DNA of 64,000 nucleotides from Populus alba. Lineage: Eukaryota > Streptophyta > Magnoliopsida > Malpighiales > Salicaceae. The stretch covers positions 4,183,770 through 4,247,769 of the forward strand of contig NC_133284.1 of NCBI RefSeq assembly GCF_005239225.2, in the 5' to 3' direction. This document shows positions 48,640 to 60,551 of this stretch, in pieces (position 1 is the first letter of the stretch; every line of letters begins with the position of its first letter). The position numbers were made by a program, and so were the translations under genes. Below the pieces are notes generated by a model. The model was not told where the DNA came from and searched no databases. It was given only the letters and a program-made list of their open reading frames with translations.

Positions 48640-48992
48640 TATAAAGACAGGAGTGAAGTCATATTGAGTGTGTATCTGCGAGCGAGAGTCTTACAAATCC
48701 TACAAATTGTGCCGAAGCACTTTATAAAGCACTGGCTGAAACCGGTGAACTCTGTCTCTTCATCTGCATCTTGTGCTACTGAGGTTAGTTTCTGTTGTTT
48801 TTATCACCAAAAGACCCTCTCTTTTTCTGTTTTCCTCTGATCGGTTTGTTTCATCTACGTTAATCTTGGTTTCCTAATCATTAAATCTGAATACAGATTG
48901 CGTTGTAGTGATTGAATTGCTGTAATATCTACTTGCTTCTCTCAAAGTTTCCTTCTTTATTCCAAATTTTGCCTGTTTCAATGAAAACACAG
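48640..48992 (+). promoter_or_regulatory. NRAMP TATA box and leader intron
   Basis: TATAAAG at 48640-48646 is a good TATA box. About 140 bases later GAG|GTTAGT (intron from 48784) and an acceptor CAG ending at 48992 define a likely leader intron of 209 bases. The coding ATG at 49012 follows 19 bases later. The leader intron is inferred from consensus only. Confidence 0.55.
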
Positions 48993-49011
48993 TTTAAAGT
49001 GGGAGTTAGCC

Positions 49012-52000
49012 ATGGCGGGTTCGTCTTCTGTGCAGCCACAGTTCATTGCCAGCACTGGAAATAGGAGTTTCTCTAATGCACCATTGATTGAGAATTCAGA
49101 TCCTGAACAAATTGTCGTGCCTGATGTAAGTTTTCTTTTAAACAATCAATACTACTATTGATTCTCATTAGAGTCGCCATGTTTGCACTTACTCCATTTT
49201 TATTCTATCTCTATTATAATTTAATGAGAGATTTTTATAGACGAAAAGTGACGCCAAAGAAAATATGAATACACACTTGTGTACATGTATATACGTGTGC
49301 CAGGGAATCTGGCCCAAAAATATCTCGACTTAGAAACATAAAAAAACTTTGGATGTATGCATGTGGGTTTGTGTGTTTCTATGTGTTTCAGACTAGTACG
49401 AGGTTCATGTCTTTCATGTCTGGCATTCCTGTGGGACCCATCTCGGGGAGCCACCAATATATGAACTTGCATATGTTGAAAAATTTTGCGTTTGAATATA
49501 TGTATAATATTTGCTTGTGTGTTGCATTTGGTATCGTCCATTTGTTTGAATTAAGCTCTCATCATGAGTGCGTGAAAAGATGGTGTTTGTGGTAAGGAAT
49601 TGAGATAATTGAATGACTTTTGAGGTTAGTAAAGATGATGTAAGCTTGTTTTATAGAAACAAAGAGTCAAATGGTGTTTTAGGAAGCAAATTTAAGTGAT
49701 AATTACTGCTTGGTGTCATGGTGTAATTACTTAATTCAATTCAAATTTGTTTTCTCTTCATTTGTTTCTCTATTAAGGTAGGGAACAACTTGCAGGGCTG
49801 AAACATGGTATCTAAATATCATAGCATTCAACTGACTGATATCATCATTGTAGTTGTTTTATTTTTTTTCTCTATCTCTTTCAATTCGATTGACAGACTT
49901 TCAATTACTTTTCCATTTCCATCTTTGACTTTATAGAAATGAGACGGATGAGATAAAAAGATTGAATAGTTCTGTTCCCCTCAATTATATCATTGCTGAT
50001 GTTAGTCTAGTTATAAATTCCAAGGCTGTATTATTATTTTGAACTTACCTGTAAGAATATGATGAGGTTTATTTTGTACCTGAAAATGCAAGAGATTTTT
50101 TTTTAAAATTTTTATTCAGTCATGCTTTTCTGTCGTTTCTTCAATATCCTAATGACAGTTAGGGTGACATAAGCATTCAAATTATGTACTTGACATTTGT
50201 AAGGACTTGGAGCTTCCCATGTCTCCCAAAAGGCTTGTGGTGTATGAACAACACTGGAACTTTTATGTGTTTCTCAAACCTTTAGATTATCCTGAGAAAG
50301 GCAGTGACTCCTGCAGCGTGTATTGGAAAGGTCTTTTTTGTCTTGCTCTCCTTTATATAGCTCACGTCCTCAAACAATTTCATGACTTGTCATTATGGAA
50401 ATTCTTAGCGATTAGTGTTGGCATCTGCCTGGTAAATAAATGTCTGAATGTTTTATTAGTGGTGGAGGATATTCAAATGACATGACAAACTTTTGAGAAA
50501 TCTATGGGCGGATATATTGGAGAATTTTGGCATGCACGTGATGGCCAGAAAGGAGAATGATAATAGGTTAAAGCATGGGAAACTCTTCTTCTAACAGTCA
50601 CATAGATAGGTTGTGCCAGCAGATAGTTTGTTTGCTATGCTTTCATGTTGTGGAAAAGTAGCATGATCTAGTGCAATGAGGAATGTGAAGCATATTGCAG
50701 CTTGCAAACTATGATAATGTTTCCAAAATTGACTTCAACATAAGCTCTTTTATTAACAAAAAGATCAATACCATGTCTCTGTATATGATACGAAAAAAAT
50801 TGAATATACTTATTTATCGAGGCATAAATGTTTCATGTATAATTTTATTATTCATCAGAATCTTGGGTGCCGATGGTTCTCAGCCTTAAGATGTTCCTAT
50901 CAGGCATTCTGGATGTTTCTAGCATGAAACTTGTGATTGATAATATGGCTATGGGCTTCATTGCTTGTCTATATGAAATTGCCTTAAATGTAAAATGCTT
51001 GATTGAATGTCAATGTGTACCTTGTTTATGCAGAGGAAAAGCTGGAAAAACCTATTTGCATACATGGGTCCGGGGTTCCTTGTTTCAATTGCATACATTG
51101 ACCCTGGAAATTGTAAGATCAAAAGCATTTCTTTGTTATGCTGCTTGTAACATGGTTAGAAATAATGACAAGTGCTGAATATTTTGTTTTAACTTGCAGT
51201 TGAAACTGACCTGCAGTCAGGAGCGCAATACAAGTATGAGGTATCTTAATTCAGTTTGTTTTCCCTCTTGATTTCAGCCTTTGAAATATGTCAAAATGAA
51301 ATGTTATCAAAGAAGAGATCTGGAGCATCATTGGTGGAATACCATAAAAAGTCGTGCTAGAGGGTAAATTGGAATTTTGCACTACAATGAATTTTATGGA
51401 ATACAGTAGCTAATATTTATGCACATTTCCCTCGTATTCCTCCCCTGAAAAAAAAAAAGGCACCAGAATGATGGCTCTATCATGTGGCATAGTGCGTCAA
51501 GGGTCTCAGGTGTCTTGATAGACACCTTTTTGAAAGTGAAAATCTAGAGCCTGCAGAAAGTTTCTAGCATGTGGATTTGTTAGGGGTTTTCTTCTTCTTT
51601 TTTTTAAGAAAATTGTTTGTGTGCTGTTGCTTTTCCTGAAGTCCTTCCATTTAAAAAACTTGCAGTTACTTTGGATCATATTAGTGGCTTCATGTGCTGC
51701 TCTTATTATCCAATCTCTTGCAGCAAACCTGGGTGTTGTCACTGGTATGTGAAATCTAAACTTGCTAATTTGTTCTACATCTTCTCCACTGTTTCCTTAT
51801 TAATACTGATTTTTTTTCAAAAATTATCTTTCTCATTGTAGGAAAACATTTAGCAGAACACTGTAGGAATGAATATCCTAGAATACCAAACTTCATCTTG
51901 TGGGTCCTTGCTGAAATTGCTATAGTTGCATGTGACATTCCTGAAGGTGAGGGTATCTCTGGTTTGCTTTTGAGCATTGCATGTCATTACGAGTATAATG

Positions 52001-55000
52001 AAGTCATTGCTCCAAGCATCAAACATGTGTGTGCACATGCATGTACTTAATATGCGATACAGCACCCCGCTCTTGTTTTCAACTGATTTTAATTTTTAGA
52101 GGAATACATGGCCAAAATGCTGGTGTATTAAAAGAGAACAGCCTGTTTCTTTCATGTTATTAATCGATGTTTGGTACCAAAAAAATGCTTCCTTCTCCTT
52201 CCAGTGATTGGGACAGCCTTTGCATTGAACATGCTCTTCAAAATTCCGGTATGGATTGGTGTTCTTCTGACTGGACTCAGCACTCTTGTCCTTTTAGCAC
52301 TACAGCAATATGGGGTAATTTGATTTCTTCCCAATTGCTATATGTTTTCAACACTGTCTTGACGTTTCACTTATCCAGAAGAAGAAGGTGCTCTTGCTAC
52401 TGCATTTCTATTGTGTTGAATTAAACCTTGTTAGTCCATCCTGTTTTCCTTGTACAGGTCCGGAAGCTTGAATTCTTTATTGCTTTTCTCGTGTGTACCA
52501 TAGCTGGATGCTTTTTTGCAGAGCTTGGCTATGCAAAGCCTGATGCGAAGGAAGTTCTGAAAGGGCTCTTTGTTCCGCAATTAAAGGGAAATGGTGCTGC
52601 TGGTCTGGCAATTTCACTTCTCGGTGCCATGGTTATGCCGTATGTGTTTTATGTTCAATCTATCCATGTTATCTTGCATTTGTAAAACCTCTCTTAAATT
52701 TGCCAGACTTACATGACATCCTTGCAGGCACAATCTCTTTCTCCATTCAGCATTGGTGCTTTCAAGGAAAATCCCACGATCTGTGCATGGCATCAAGGTA
52801 AATATGATGGTAGACTACTTTGAGCTTGCTTGTGCATGTACTTGAGAAAAGCCTCAAGTTTGTTTTCATGCATGTGCATGTTAATGTGTAGTTCAAGTGC
52901 TCAAAAGTGCTTTGATATTAAAAGGGTTGAGTCATTGAGAGTAGGCAGTTCTAAAGCCTCTTTGGAAAGATTATATACATGTGCAACATTTGTGCTCTCG
53001 TCTGCTAGTGGATTTCCCAACTGTTTTTTGGTCGTTGTAAACTGCAGAATTTACTAACAAAATCACAAAATAAATTTCAGTGTTTAGCCTTCTGGTCAGT
53101 GAGCTTTTAGCCATTTAAGTGTTATTTGTTACCTTCCTACCTGTTGTCTCATGCTTGCTCTCTGGCACATGTAGACAATAGCTTTGGCTGATAGGGGAAG
53201 AATCTTCAAGCAAACTAATTAGTTAATTGTATAGGCCTGATTTAATTTCTGTTCTGGCCTGTTCTTAAAATTTTTGGCGCACTTTCAGATTGATAACTTT
53301 TAAAATCATTAGCAATATGTTCCAGAATGAACTTCTTGAAATATGGATCTACACTGTCTATTTATTAACAGGCAGAAATGAATGCCATTCTTGTTCACAG
53401 GAGGCTTGCAGATTTTACATGATAGAAAGTGGCTTTGCTCTCGTTTTGGCCTTTCTCATCAATATATCTATCATTGCCGTCAGCGGTGCAGTTTGCAACT
53501 CCCAAAATATAAATGCTCAAGATCAAGAAAACTGCGAGGACTTGGACTTGAACAAAGCTTCCTTTCTTCTTAAAGTATGCAATTCAGCAACATTTTCAAT
53601 AATCTGATTGTCCTGTCAATTCTGACATGGTTTTCTACTATTATAACATATTGTGATCTTTCAATTTCCTCAGTGCTCTCTTGATCCAGATACTTTTTTT
53701 CATGATAGTGCCATTGTGGTTTCTTGCTTGCAGAATGTATTAGGTAGTTGGAGTTCGAAACTTTTTGCAATTGCTTTGCTGGCATCAGGTCAGAGCTCTA
53801 CAATAACAGGAACTTATGCAGGGCAGTATGTCATGCAGGTATTTGATAGTCACTCTTAGAAATTCTTATTTCTCAATGTCAGCACATGAATTTCCGACTA
53901 GAAAGCAGTCGCTTTGAACTTAAGAAATAGACTTCATGGTAGCATTCTTAAATTTTGTTGCAGAGTATTAGATGTTCTGCAATTCAAATTGTCAGTGTTG
54001 TTTCTTTTGCTTCCTGGGGCTGTTTTGTCACTCTTTATTCCATTCATTTCTTACTGCAGGGATTTCTTGATTTACGATTGACACCATGGTTAAGGAACTT
54101 CCTAACTCGAAGCTTAGCCATAGTCCCTAGTTTAATTGTTGCAATCATTGGGGGCTCTGCCGGGGCTGGAAAGCTGATCATTATTGCATCGGTATGATCT
54201 GTTCGACACAAATACTATGTTTTCAGAACAATACATTCATTTATTTCTCAGATCTATAACTGTGCAGTGGACAGAATATAAACACAGCTAGAGCGATTGC
54301 AGAAAGTAACATTAAATTTAAACTTGTGGCAGTTTCAATGTTTAATTTCTCTTGTCGAGTCAGTGATGTTTTGGAATGTTGCCTTTTTCTTTTTCTTTGG
54401 GAAGTAATGATATTCTATGACGATGATGTGCAATAAAAATACTGCTTTTGTGGTGGTTTAAATATATTTCCCTGCTCATTGTCCTAAATGGGACAAGGTG
54501 ATGCTTCACGAGTCTCAGATAATAACTTCATTCACAATCATGTCAGTGAATTATTTTCTTATCTAGAAATAAAATCTTAACATGACTGACATATAGGATG
54601 TCTTTTATTTTAATGGCTCCCTTTTTATATTGATTTCTACCATCTAATGCGATCTTGTGTGAGAGAGCCATTAGTTATAATGCACATTGTTTCATACCAA
54701 AGGCAGTTCTCTGGAAATCATGCCTTCTTGTGTGAACACTAAGTCCAGCTTTTAGTAAAAATAAAAAAAAAAGGCAATCTTTTTGCTGTTGTTTTACAGT
54801 CCAATAGAAATCAGGGTAAAAACTCCTGTTGTCTCTTTGCATTTCTAGCTCATTTTTCATGTTGTATTGCAGATGATTCTATCTTTTGAGCTCCCTTTTG
54901 CTCTCGTTCCGCTTCTCAAGTTCACAAGTAGCAAAACCAAGATGGGGATATATGCCAACTCAACTACGGTATTACCTTGACATTGTTTGTCTTAAGTTTT

Positions 55001-55565
55001 GTTCAGCATTAAATTTGGAGATTTCAATTTAGGTTCAGAATGCCATGACTATCTTCAGCACGGTTTACTCTTGAAAATATCTCAATAAGATCATCAAAGA
55101 AATATTTATAATATCCAATAAAACAGTTGTCTTCGCATGCCATGCTTGAAATATGTTGTGTTCATTCTGCATATATACCATTTTATTTTATTTTTAATCA
55201 TCAATTAATATAATCCTCCTCCGCAGATTTCATCTATTACCTGGGTCATTGGTTTTCTTATCATGGCAATAAATATATACTACCTTGCATCTAGCTTCAT
55301 CAAGATTCTTCTTCATGGCCATCTAAAGCTTGTAGCTGCCATCTTTCTTGGAATATTTGGATTTTTGGGCATGACATTGTATTTGGCTGGGATTGCATAC
55401 TTGGTGTTTCGTAAAAACAAGAAGGCTACACATCTTGTAGCTCTAACATCTGAAAATCCGCAAATTGCCAACGAGTCTGGTAATGCAGGAGTGTTCAGTC
55501 TCCCTAGAGAAGACATAGCATGCATGCAGTTGCCTCAGAGGAGGAGTAATGCAAATGATTTGTAA
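49012..55565 (+). CDS. NRAMP1: NRAMP divalent metal transporter (NRAMP1/6 type), 13 coding exons
   Basis: Exons: 49012-49125, 51034-51112, 51200-51240, 51666-51744, 51842-51946, 52205-52314, 52458-52639, 52728-52797, 53401-53574, 53734-53838, 54060-54191, 54873-54968, 55227-55565. All junctions are GT-AG and in phase, giving 541 residues (AtNRAMP1 about 532). The start [11 protein letters not shown]...[15 protein letters not shown] matches AtNRAMP1. Helix 1 carries the metal-binding DPGN ([17 protein letters not shown]); helix 6 has the [14 protein letters not shown]et-Pro-His site; the family transport signature is [19 protein letters not shown]. About 12 membrane spans are visible. Substrates in Arabidopsis are Mn2+ and Fe2+ by proton symport at the plasma membrane (NRAMP1) or in the Golgi/trans-Golgi (NRAMP6). 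The C-tail [14 protein letters not shown] resembles NRAMP1. The NRAMP1-versus-NRAMP6 label is not certain. Confidence 0.96.
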
Positions 55566-56227
55566 ATCATAGGGCAAGTGATATCTCAAGGTCACTAACT
55601 TCTAGTGATTGAGATAAACACTAGAGACGAGGTTATAATCTATTTCGTTTTCTAATCCACAATTTGCTTCTGTCTTACCATTGTTATGTGATGACCGAAC
55701 ATCTTTGTGGACCAAACAACTATGCTGAATAAACCATGTGCTTGAGATATTCAGAGAGCATGTCACCACGCATTTCCTTCTCGCATCCACTCTTGCAGAG
55801 CTTCTTTCGTAGAACTAAGTGAAATGCAAAAACAATTCAGTGTGGCTATGGATGATTTGTTTTGTAGATTAACTTATTTTTAGACCTTATTTTGAAAGAT
55901 GGATAATCAATTCTCAATCCAAGGGAATTTCCGTATTCAAATTGGATTAAACTTAAACAACAACAACCAAAAAAAAAAAAACACAACAAAAAACGAAACA
56001 CTCTAAGGTTACATCCAATAATTGATTAATTTAGGGATTAAAACATTCATTATAAAAGGATTAATCTAAGCACGAAGACAATTAGAGGTCTTTACATATA
56101 GAAGACAGTAACACTTGCACACTGACATTGACATTCTTCTTTAGTATATTTTCTTTTAGTATGTATTTTACAAACAACTGCAACCACACTTGAGGTGTGG
56201 ACCTCTACCCTGCTAATAAACGAGCCT
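55566..56227. other. Convergent 3' flanks of NRAMP and CCR
   Basis: The region lies between opposing stop codons and should contain both 3' UTRs. It includes an A-rich run near 55970. No gene was recognised. Confidence 0.6.
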
Positions 56228-58341
56228 TTATTGAATGTTCACAGAGTCTTCAACATGTTTTGGGATTGGAAGGATACCCTTTTCCTGCAAGCTCTTAACA
56301 GATTCATACAGGCACTGTTTCACTGGGACGAATTCGATGCCCAGATCCTTGATCTTCTGGTTTGTGAGCTTGTAGTTTTGTTTTCTTGGGTTCTTCTCAT
56401 CAGAACACCTGCAAATGCATTGCAACACAAAATATTAATATTCAATATAAATAAAAAAAAACAAAACATTATTAATAATTCTTTCTGCTAACTCATGTTT
56501 TTTTACTATATGTATAATAAGGACATAAAACCCTTTTCTTCATTTATTTTCTTATTTTGGGATGAATATGGATGAAGTATCAAAAAACTGTCATGCAACA
56601 GGATTTTATTCTTTAATTTAATTATTGTACAAAATCTTCCAACATTCATTGCACTAAGTTGCTTTATATATATATATCAAATGTCAACGAGAAAGTAATA
56701 AATATACAAGCCTTAAATTGACTTTCTTGTGCAAATATTTTGTTTCTTAAAATCACAATATAATTTTGCTAATGAAGATTTGAAGAAAAATCGGGAAAGG
56801 ACCATGAAAGAAAAATAGGTTAGAAAAATAATACAAGTTTCATTACGTTAGAAAAAACCAATTTATTCTAACTTTTCGATTGAAGTAGTTTTTTAGAGGT
56901 GTTAAGCTCGTGATTATTATAAAGTTGTTCAAAATCATAAGAACTTACTTGGTGGGGATGGGATACTCCGGGAAGAACTTTGCAAGGATTTCCACCACCT
57001 CTCCACGGTGAAGCATTTTCTCAAAGCAAATGTAACGGCCGGAGGCAGAAGGTGTCTCGAAGACTAAAATGTGGGCTACGGCCACATCCCTAACATGCAC
57101 ATAGGCTTGAACAGCGTTAGCATATGTCTTGGCTGAGCCGGTTAGGTACTTGAGGATGTGAAGGATGCTAGCATTGACAGTGGGTTGCAACAATGGTCCA
57201 AGCACCACCACTGGGTTCACCACCACTAGGTCAACTCCTTTGTTCCTAGCCACATCCCATGCATCCTGTTCTGCCACAGTCTTTCCATAGCAATACCAAT
57301 TCTGCAATTCCAGGATGAACTTACATCAAGATGTGAAGGACAGGCAATTAGGATTTCAAGATGCAGTAATTAAGTCCTATGACGCAAGGAATAATGAACT
57401 TACATCACGATATCTTAGAGATATTCTTATTTACACCTGCTCTGTATGCTTTTAGTGCTCTAATTAGGAGCTATTTAATTATGTTAATCATCACGTGTTG
57501 TTAATTAAATACCTTGGTGTTCTTGCAATACTCAAGATCACTCCAGCAAGATTCATCAACGACAACATCAGGGCTCCTGTGGGGGTCCATGTACACAGTA
57601 CCAATTGAGGACGTGAAAACCACTCGTCGGACTTTGGCCTCAGCTGCTGCCATGATCACATTCTTGGTTCCATTCACTGCTGGCTCCATCACCTTGTCCT
57701 TCAAGTATGTAACACAAAATCATCAAAACCAAATTTGAAGAAAACATACTTTGCATCATGAATTACGGGAAAAAAAATGTATAAAATCTTTTTCTAACAT
57801 TTGTCGGTGACACCCGTACTTAAATTTACCGGCAACCTAAAATTTGTCCTTGGAAGTCCAAGTGTTGTTTTTATATTCTCTTCTTAAAATTCTCAGCATC
57901 CAAACAAATTTTTTACTACCAATGTACCGAAAAAAAAAAGAAAAAAAAAAGGAAACATACTGGATCGTCTGTGACAGGACAAGCAGTATGGAAAACTCCA
58001 TCACACCCTTGAATAGCCTCTTTAACAGACTCATAATCAAGAATATCAGCCTTGCATAAAGTTAATCTTTCTTGAGCTCCTTCAAGCTCCCTCAAATGGG
58101 AGTTCTTGGGATCAGCTGTGTATAACAACACAAATACAAAGCATTAAATTAACAGAAAAGGGAAAGGGAAAGAATCCAAGTGCTTAATTATTATAAACTA
58201 ACCTGGGTTCCTCACAGTTCCTTTAACAGAGTAACCTTTCTCTAGAAGAAGCTTAACAATCCATGATGCAATGAAGCCACCAGCCCCGGTGACACAGACA
58301 GTTTGGCCTTGGCATGGAAGTGATGAAGTATGGACAGGCAT
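56228..58341 (-). CDS. CCR: Cinnamoyl-CoA reductase (CCR), 5 exons
   Basis: Exons on the minus strand are 58341-58203, 58115-57961, 57698-57513, 57301-56949 and 56408-56228, giving 337 residues, the usual CCR length. The N-terminus has the NADPH-binding [19 protein letters not shown] and [14 protein letters not shown] holds the catalytic Ser; the CCR signature NWYCYGK (after Lys at the exon 3/4 junction) holds the Tyr and Lys of the short-chain dehydrogenase triad. Substrate-side blocks follow: [49 protein letters not shown] reduces feruloyl- and p-coumaroyl-CoA to aldehydes, the first committed step of monolignol synthesis, in the cytosol. It resembles the lignin-type poplar CCR rather than the CCR-like family. 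Intron 2 ends in a weak acceptor (ACTTGAAG|GAC), chosen because it gives [14 protein letters not shown]. Confidence 0.95.
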
Positions 58342-58446
58342 GTTGTTTTGATATGTGTATTATGTGTGCGTGTTTGGTGGTGGAACGAAGGAAGAGAGAC
58401 AGAGAGAGGGAGGTGTTTTCCTTTTCTCTTGATTTAGGAGCGGATG

Positions 58447-58454
58447 TATTTATA
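58447..58454 (-). promoter_or_regulatory. TATA box of the CCR gene
   Basis: The minus strand reads TATAAATA about 106 bases upstream of the ATG at 58341. I looked for AC elements (ACC[AT]A[AC]C) typical of lignin genes in the next few hundred bases and saw none. Confidence 0.65.
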
Positions 58455-60551
58455 GGTACGTGACTGAGTTTTTGTAATATGAATCGTCAACACCAAGTCC
58501 TGAATTTATAGCTGTTATTCTTTTAAGGTTTTGTGTGCTGGTTAATCATGATGTTTACGTCAGCCTGCTCTTCTTCAACTTCCACCACATAATCTTGTGT
58601 GCGAATTGGATTCAATCCACTGTTTTAAAAGACTTTATGAATAAATTAATGTCCATTGATTAATTAAAACTCTTAAAACAGCAAACAGTTTGGTGGAAAT
58701 TAAAGTGCGATTATAATTACTAATAAACCTTGTATGGAATCCTGATTGTTTTGTACTCTAGTTTTTGACTCTTGTTTTTGACCAAAATGTAATTATAAGC
58801 TACTCATAAATTAAGAAATTAAAATATATTATACACAAAGACCCATTGGTTGTCGATTCACAGGTAGAGAGCAGTACTTTAATTTTGTTTTGGAAGGAGA
58901 GGGAAAGCATCTCATGGATGACAAGTGTTCATGCTAAAGAATATTTGGTTATGATAATTATATATAAGATAGACTGAATTTTTTGAATTCAAGACATAGT
59001 GTGTCATAATTGAAGAAATTGAAGAATAAATTGATGTCCATTGATTAATCCTACCCCTAAACCAGCAAAGAATTTGGTGGAAAAAAAATACGCCGACCAT
59101 AAATCTAGATAAGGGCAGAGAGATAAGGGCATTAATGCTAGGATGGGTGGCAAGTGTTAATGTTGAAAAATCTAGATATTATTTTAGAATAGAAAATAAA
59201 ATTTAAATAAAGAAGACGGGAACATGGAATAAGAGAAGGAAATAAAATTGTGTTTGATAACAATACAAATACAAGAGATGGAATGAATTTTTTTGTTCTA
59301 TATAAGATATAGGTGATGGGACCATAATTTTTTTGTACTGTGTTTTTAAAAAGAATTTAATTTTTTATTTTGCATTATTTTTTTTGTATGTTTTTTTATT
59401 ATTTTGATTTGTTGATATCAAAAATAAATTTAAATAATAAAATATTATTTTACAATAAAAAATACTTTAAAAATCAAACACTAATTTAATATATTGATTA
59501 TAATATTTATGTAAGCCAACTTTTCTCCAACCCAGTGTGAATTGGATTTAATATAGAAAAATTGACGAATAAATGAATGTCCACTGATTAATTAATACAA
59601 GTAAACCAGCAAAGAATCTGGTGGGAAAAAAAATTTGAAATAAAGCCACTAATAAATCTTACATGGAAAACTTATTGTTTTATGTCTGTATTTTTTGGAC
59701 CAAAAGTGCGTGTTGTTTTTTACCACTCTCCTATCCTCTTGTTTTTCTTTGGCTTTTACATGAAACTTAACTATTTAAGAAGATGGTATGATTCAAAGAA
59801 CTGCATGATCTTTTACCAATGCCTTCACTTATGAAATTAACCTGATAATAAAGTTTGATCTTAAAAAGATAAATTGTATTGTGATGTGATACTTTTTATT
59901 GATGAAATGCTCAACATAATAATTTTATAGATAAATTCGTTGGTACTATTTTATTTATAACCTAGCGATCGATCCTTCTCTCCCCTTCCCCCCATTTCTC
60001 CTTCTTTATGGATTTTTGTTATACAACAAACAACCACCCTCGCCTCCCTCTCTTAATTTCAACACATTTCAACTTCTCGCAACAAATTCAGTCACCACAA
60101 CACTCGGTTTGTTAGCATCCATGCTCTAATTCAGATTTAATTGAGGATTCTCTACCTTAAGTAAGCAAATCTATTCATTTTTATTTGAACATAATTTTTT
60201 TTTATAGTAATGTTTTTTGCATATTTTTGTAGTGTGTGTGTGTGTATTTTTGGGATGTTTACTTGTTTTATTCTTAGATAATTTTGTTTTATGGATTTAT
60301 GATTTGTAATGTTATGGTTTTTTTTTTAGATTTTATAAAATTATATATTTTTTTATAAATTAATAAAACTTATGAAAAATATTTGACTTCGGTATTTTGT
60401 GATGAAATAAATAATAGCTTAATGTAGATATACAATTTATAATGAATTAAGAAAGCTATTAAAATAGATTAAATATGATTGGGCTAAACCAATATTTTTG
60501 CAAATTTATTTAGTTAACGTAGTTAAGTAATACTTGTTATCATCGTTATTT
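58455..60551. other. CCR upstream region with three diverged repeat units
   Basis: Related segments occur at 58597-58795, 59020-59100 (partial) and 59536-59710. They share 'gaattggat', 'gaataaatt(g/a)atgtccattgattaa', 'ccagcaaagaatttggtgg', and, in the first and third, 'actaataaa' and a 'tttttgacc' or 'ttttggacc' end. An AT-rich element-like stretch lies at 59335-59490. Nothing coding was recognised. Confidence 0.6.

Noticed and set aside
52428..52457. ATG at 52428 as an internal NRAMP start
   Set aside because: It lies in intron sequence just before the exon 7 acceptor; phase and homology link exon 6 directly to exon 7.
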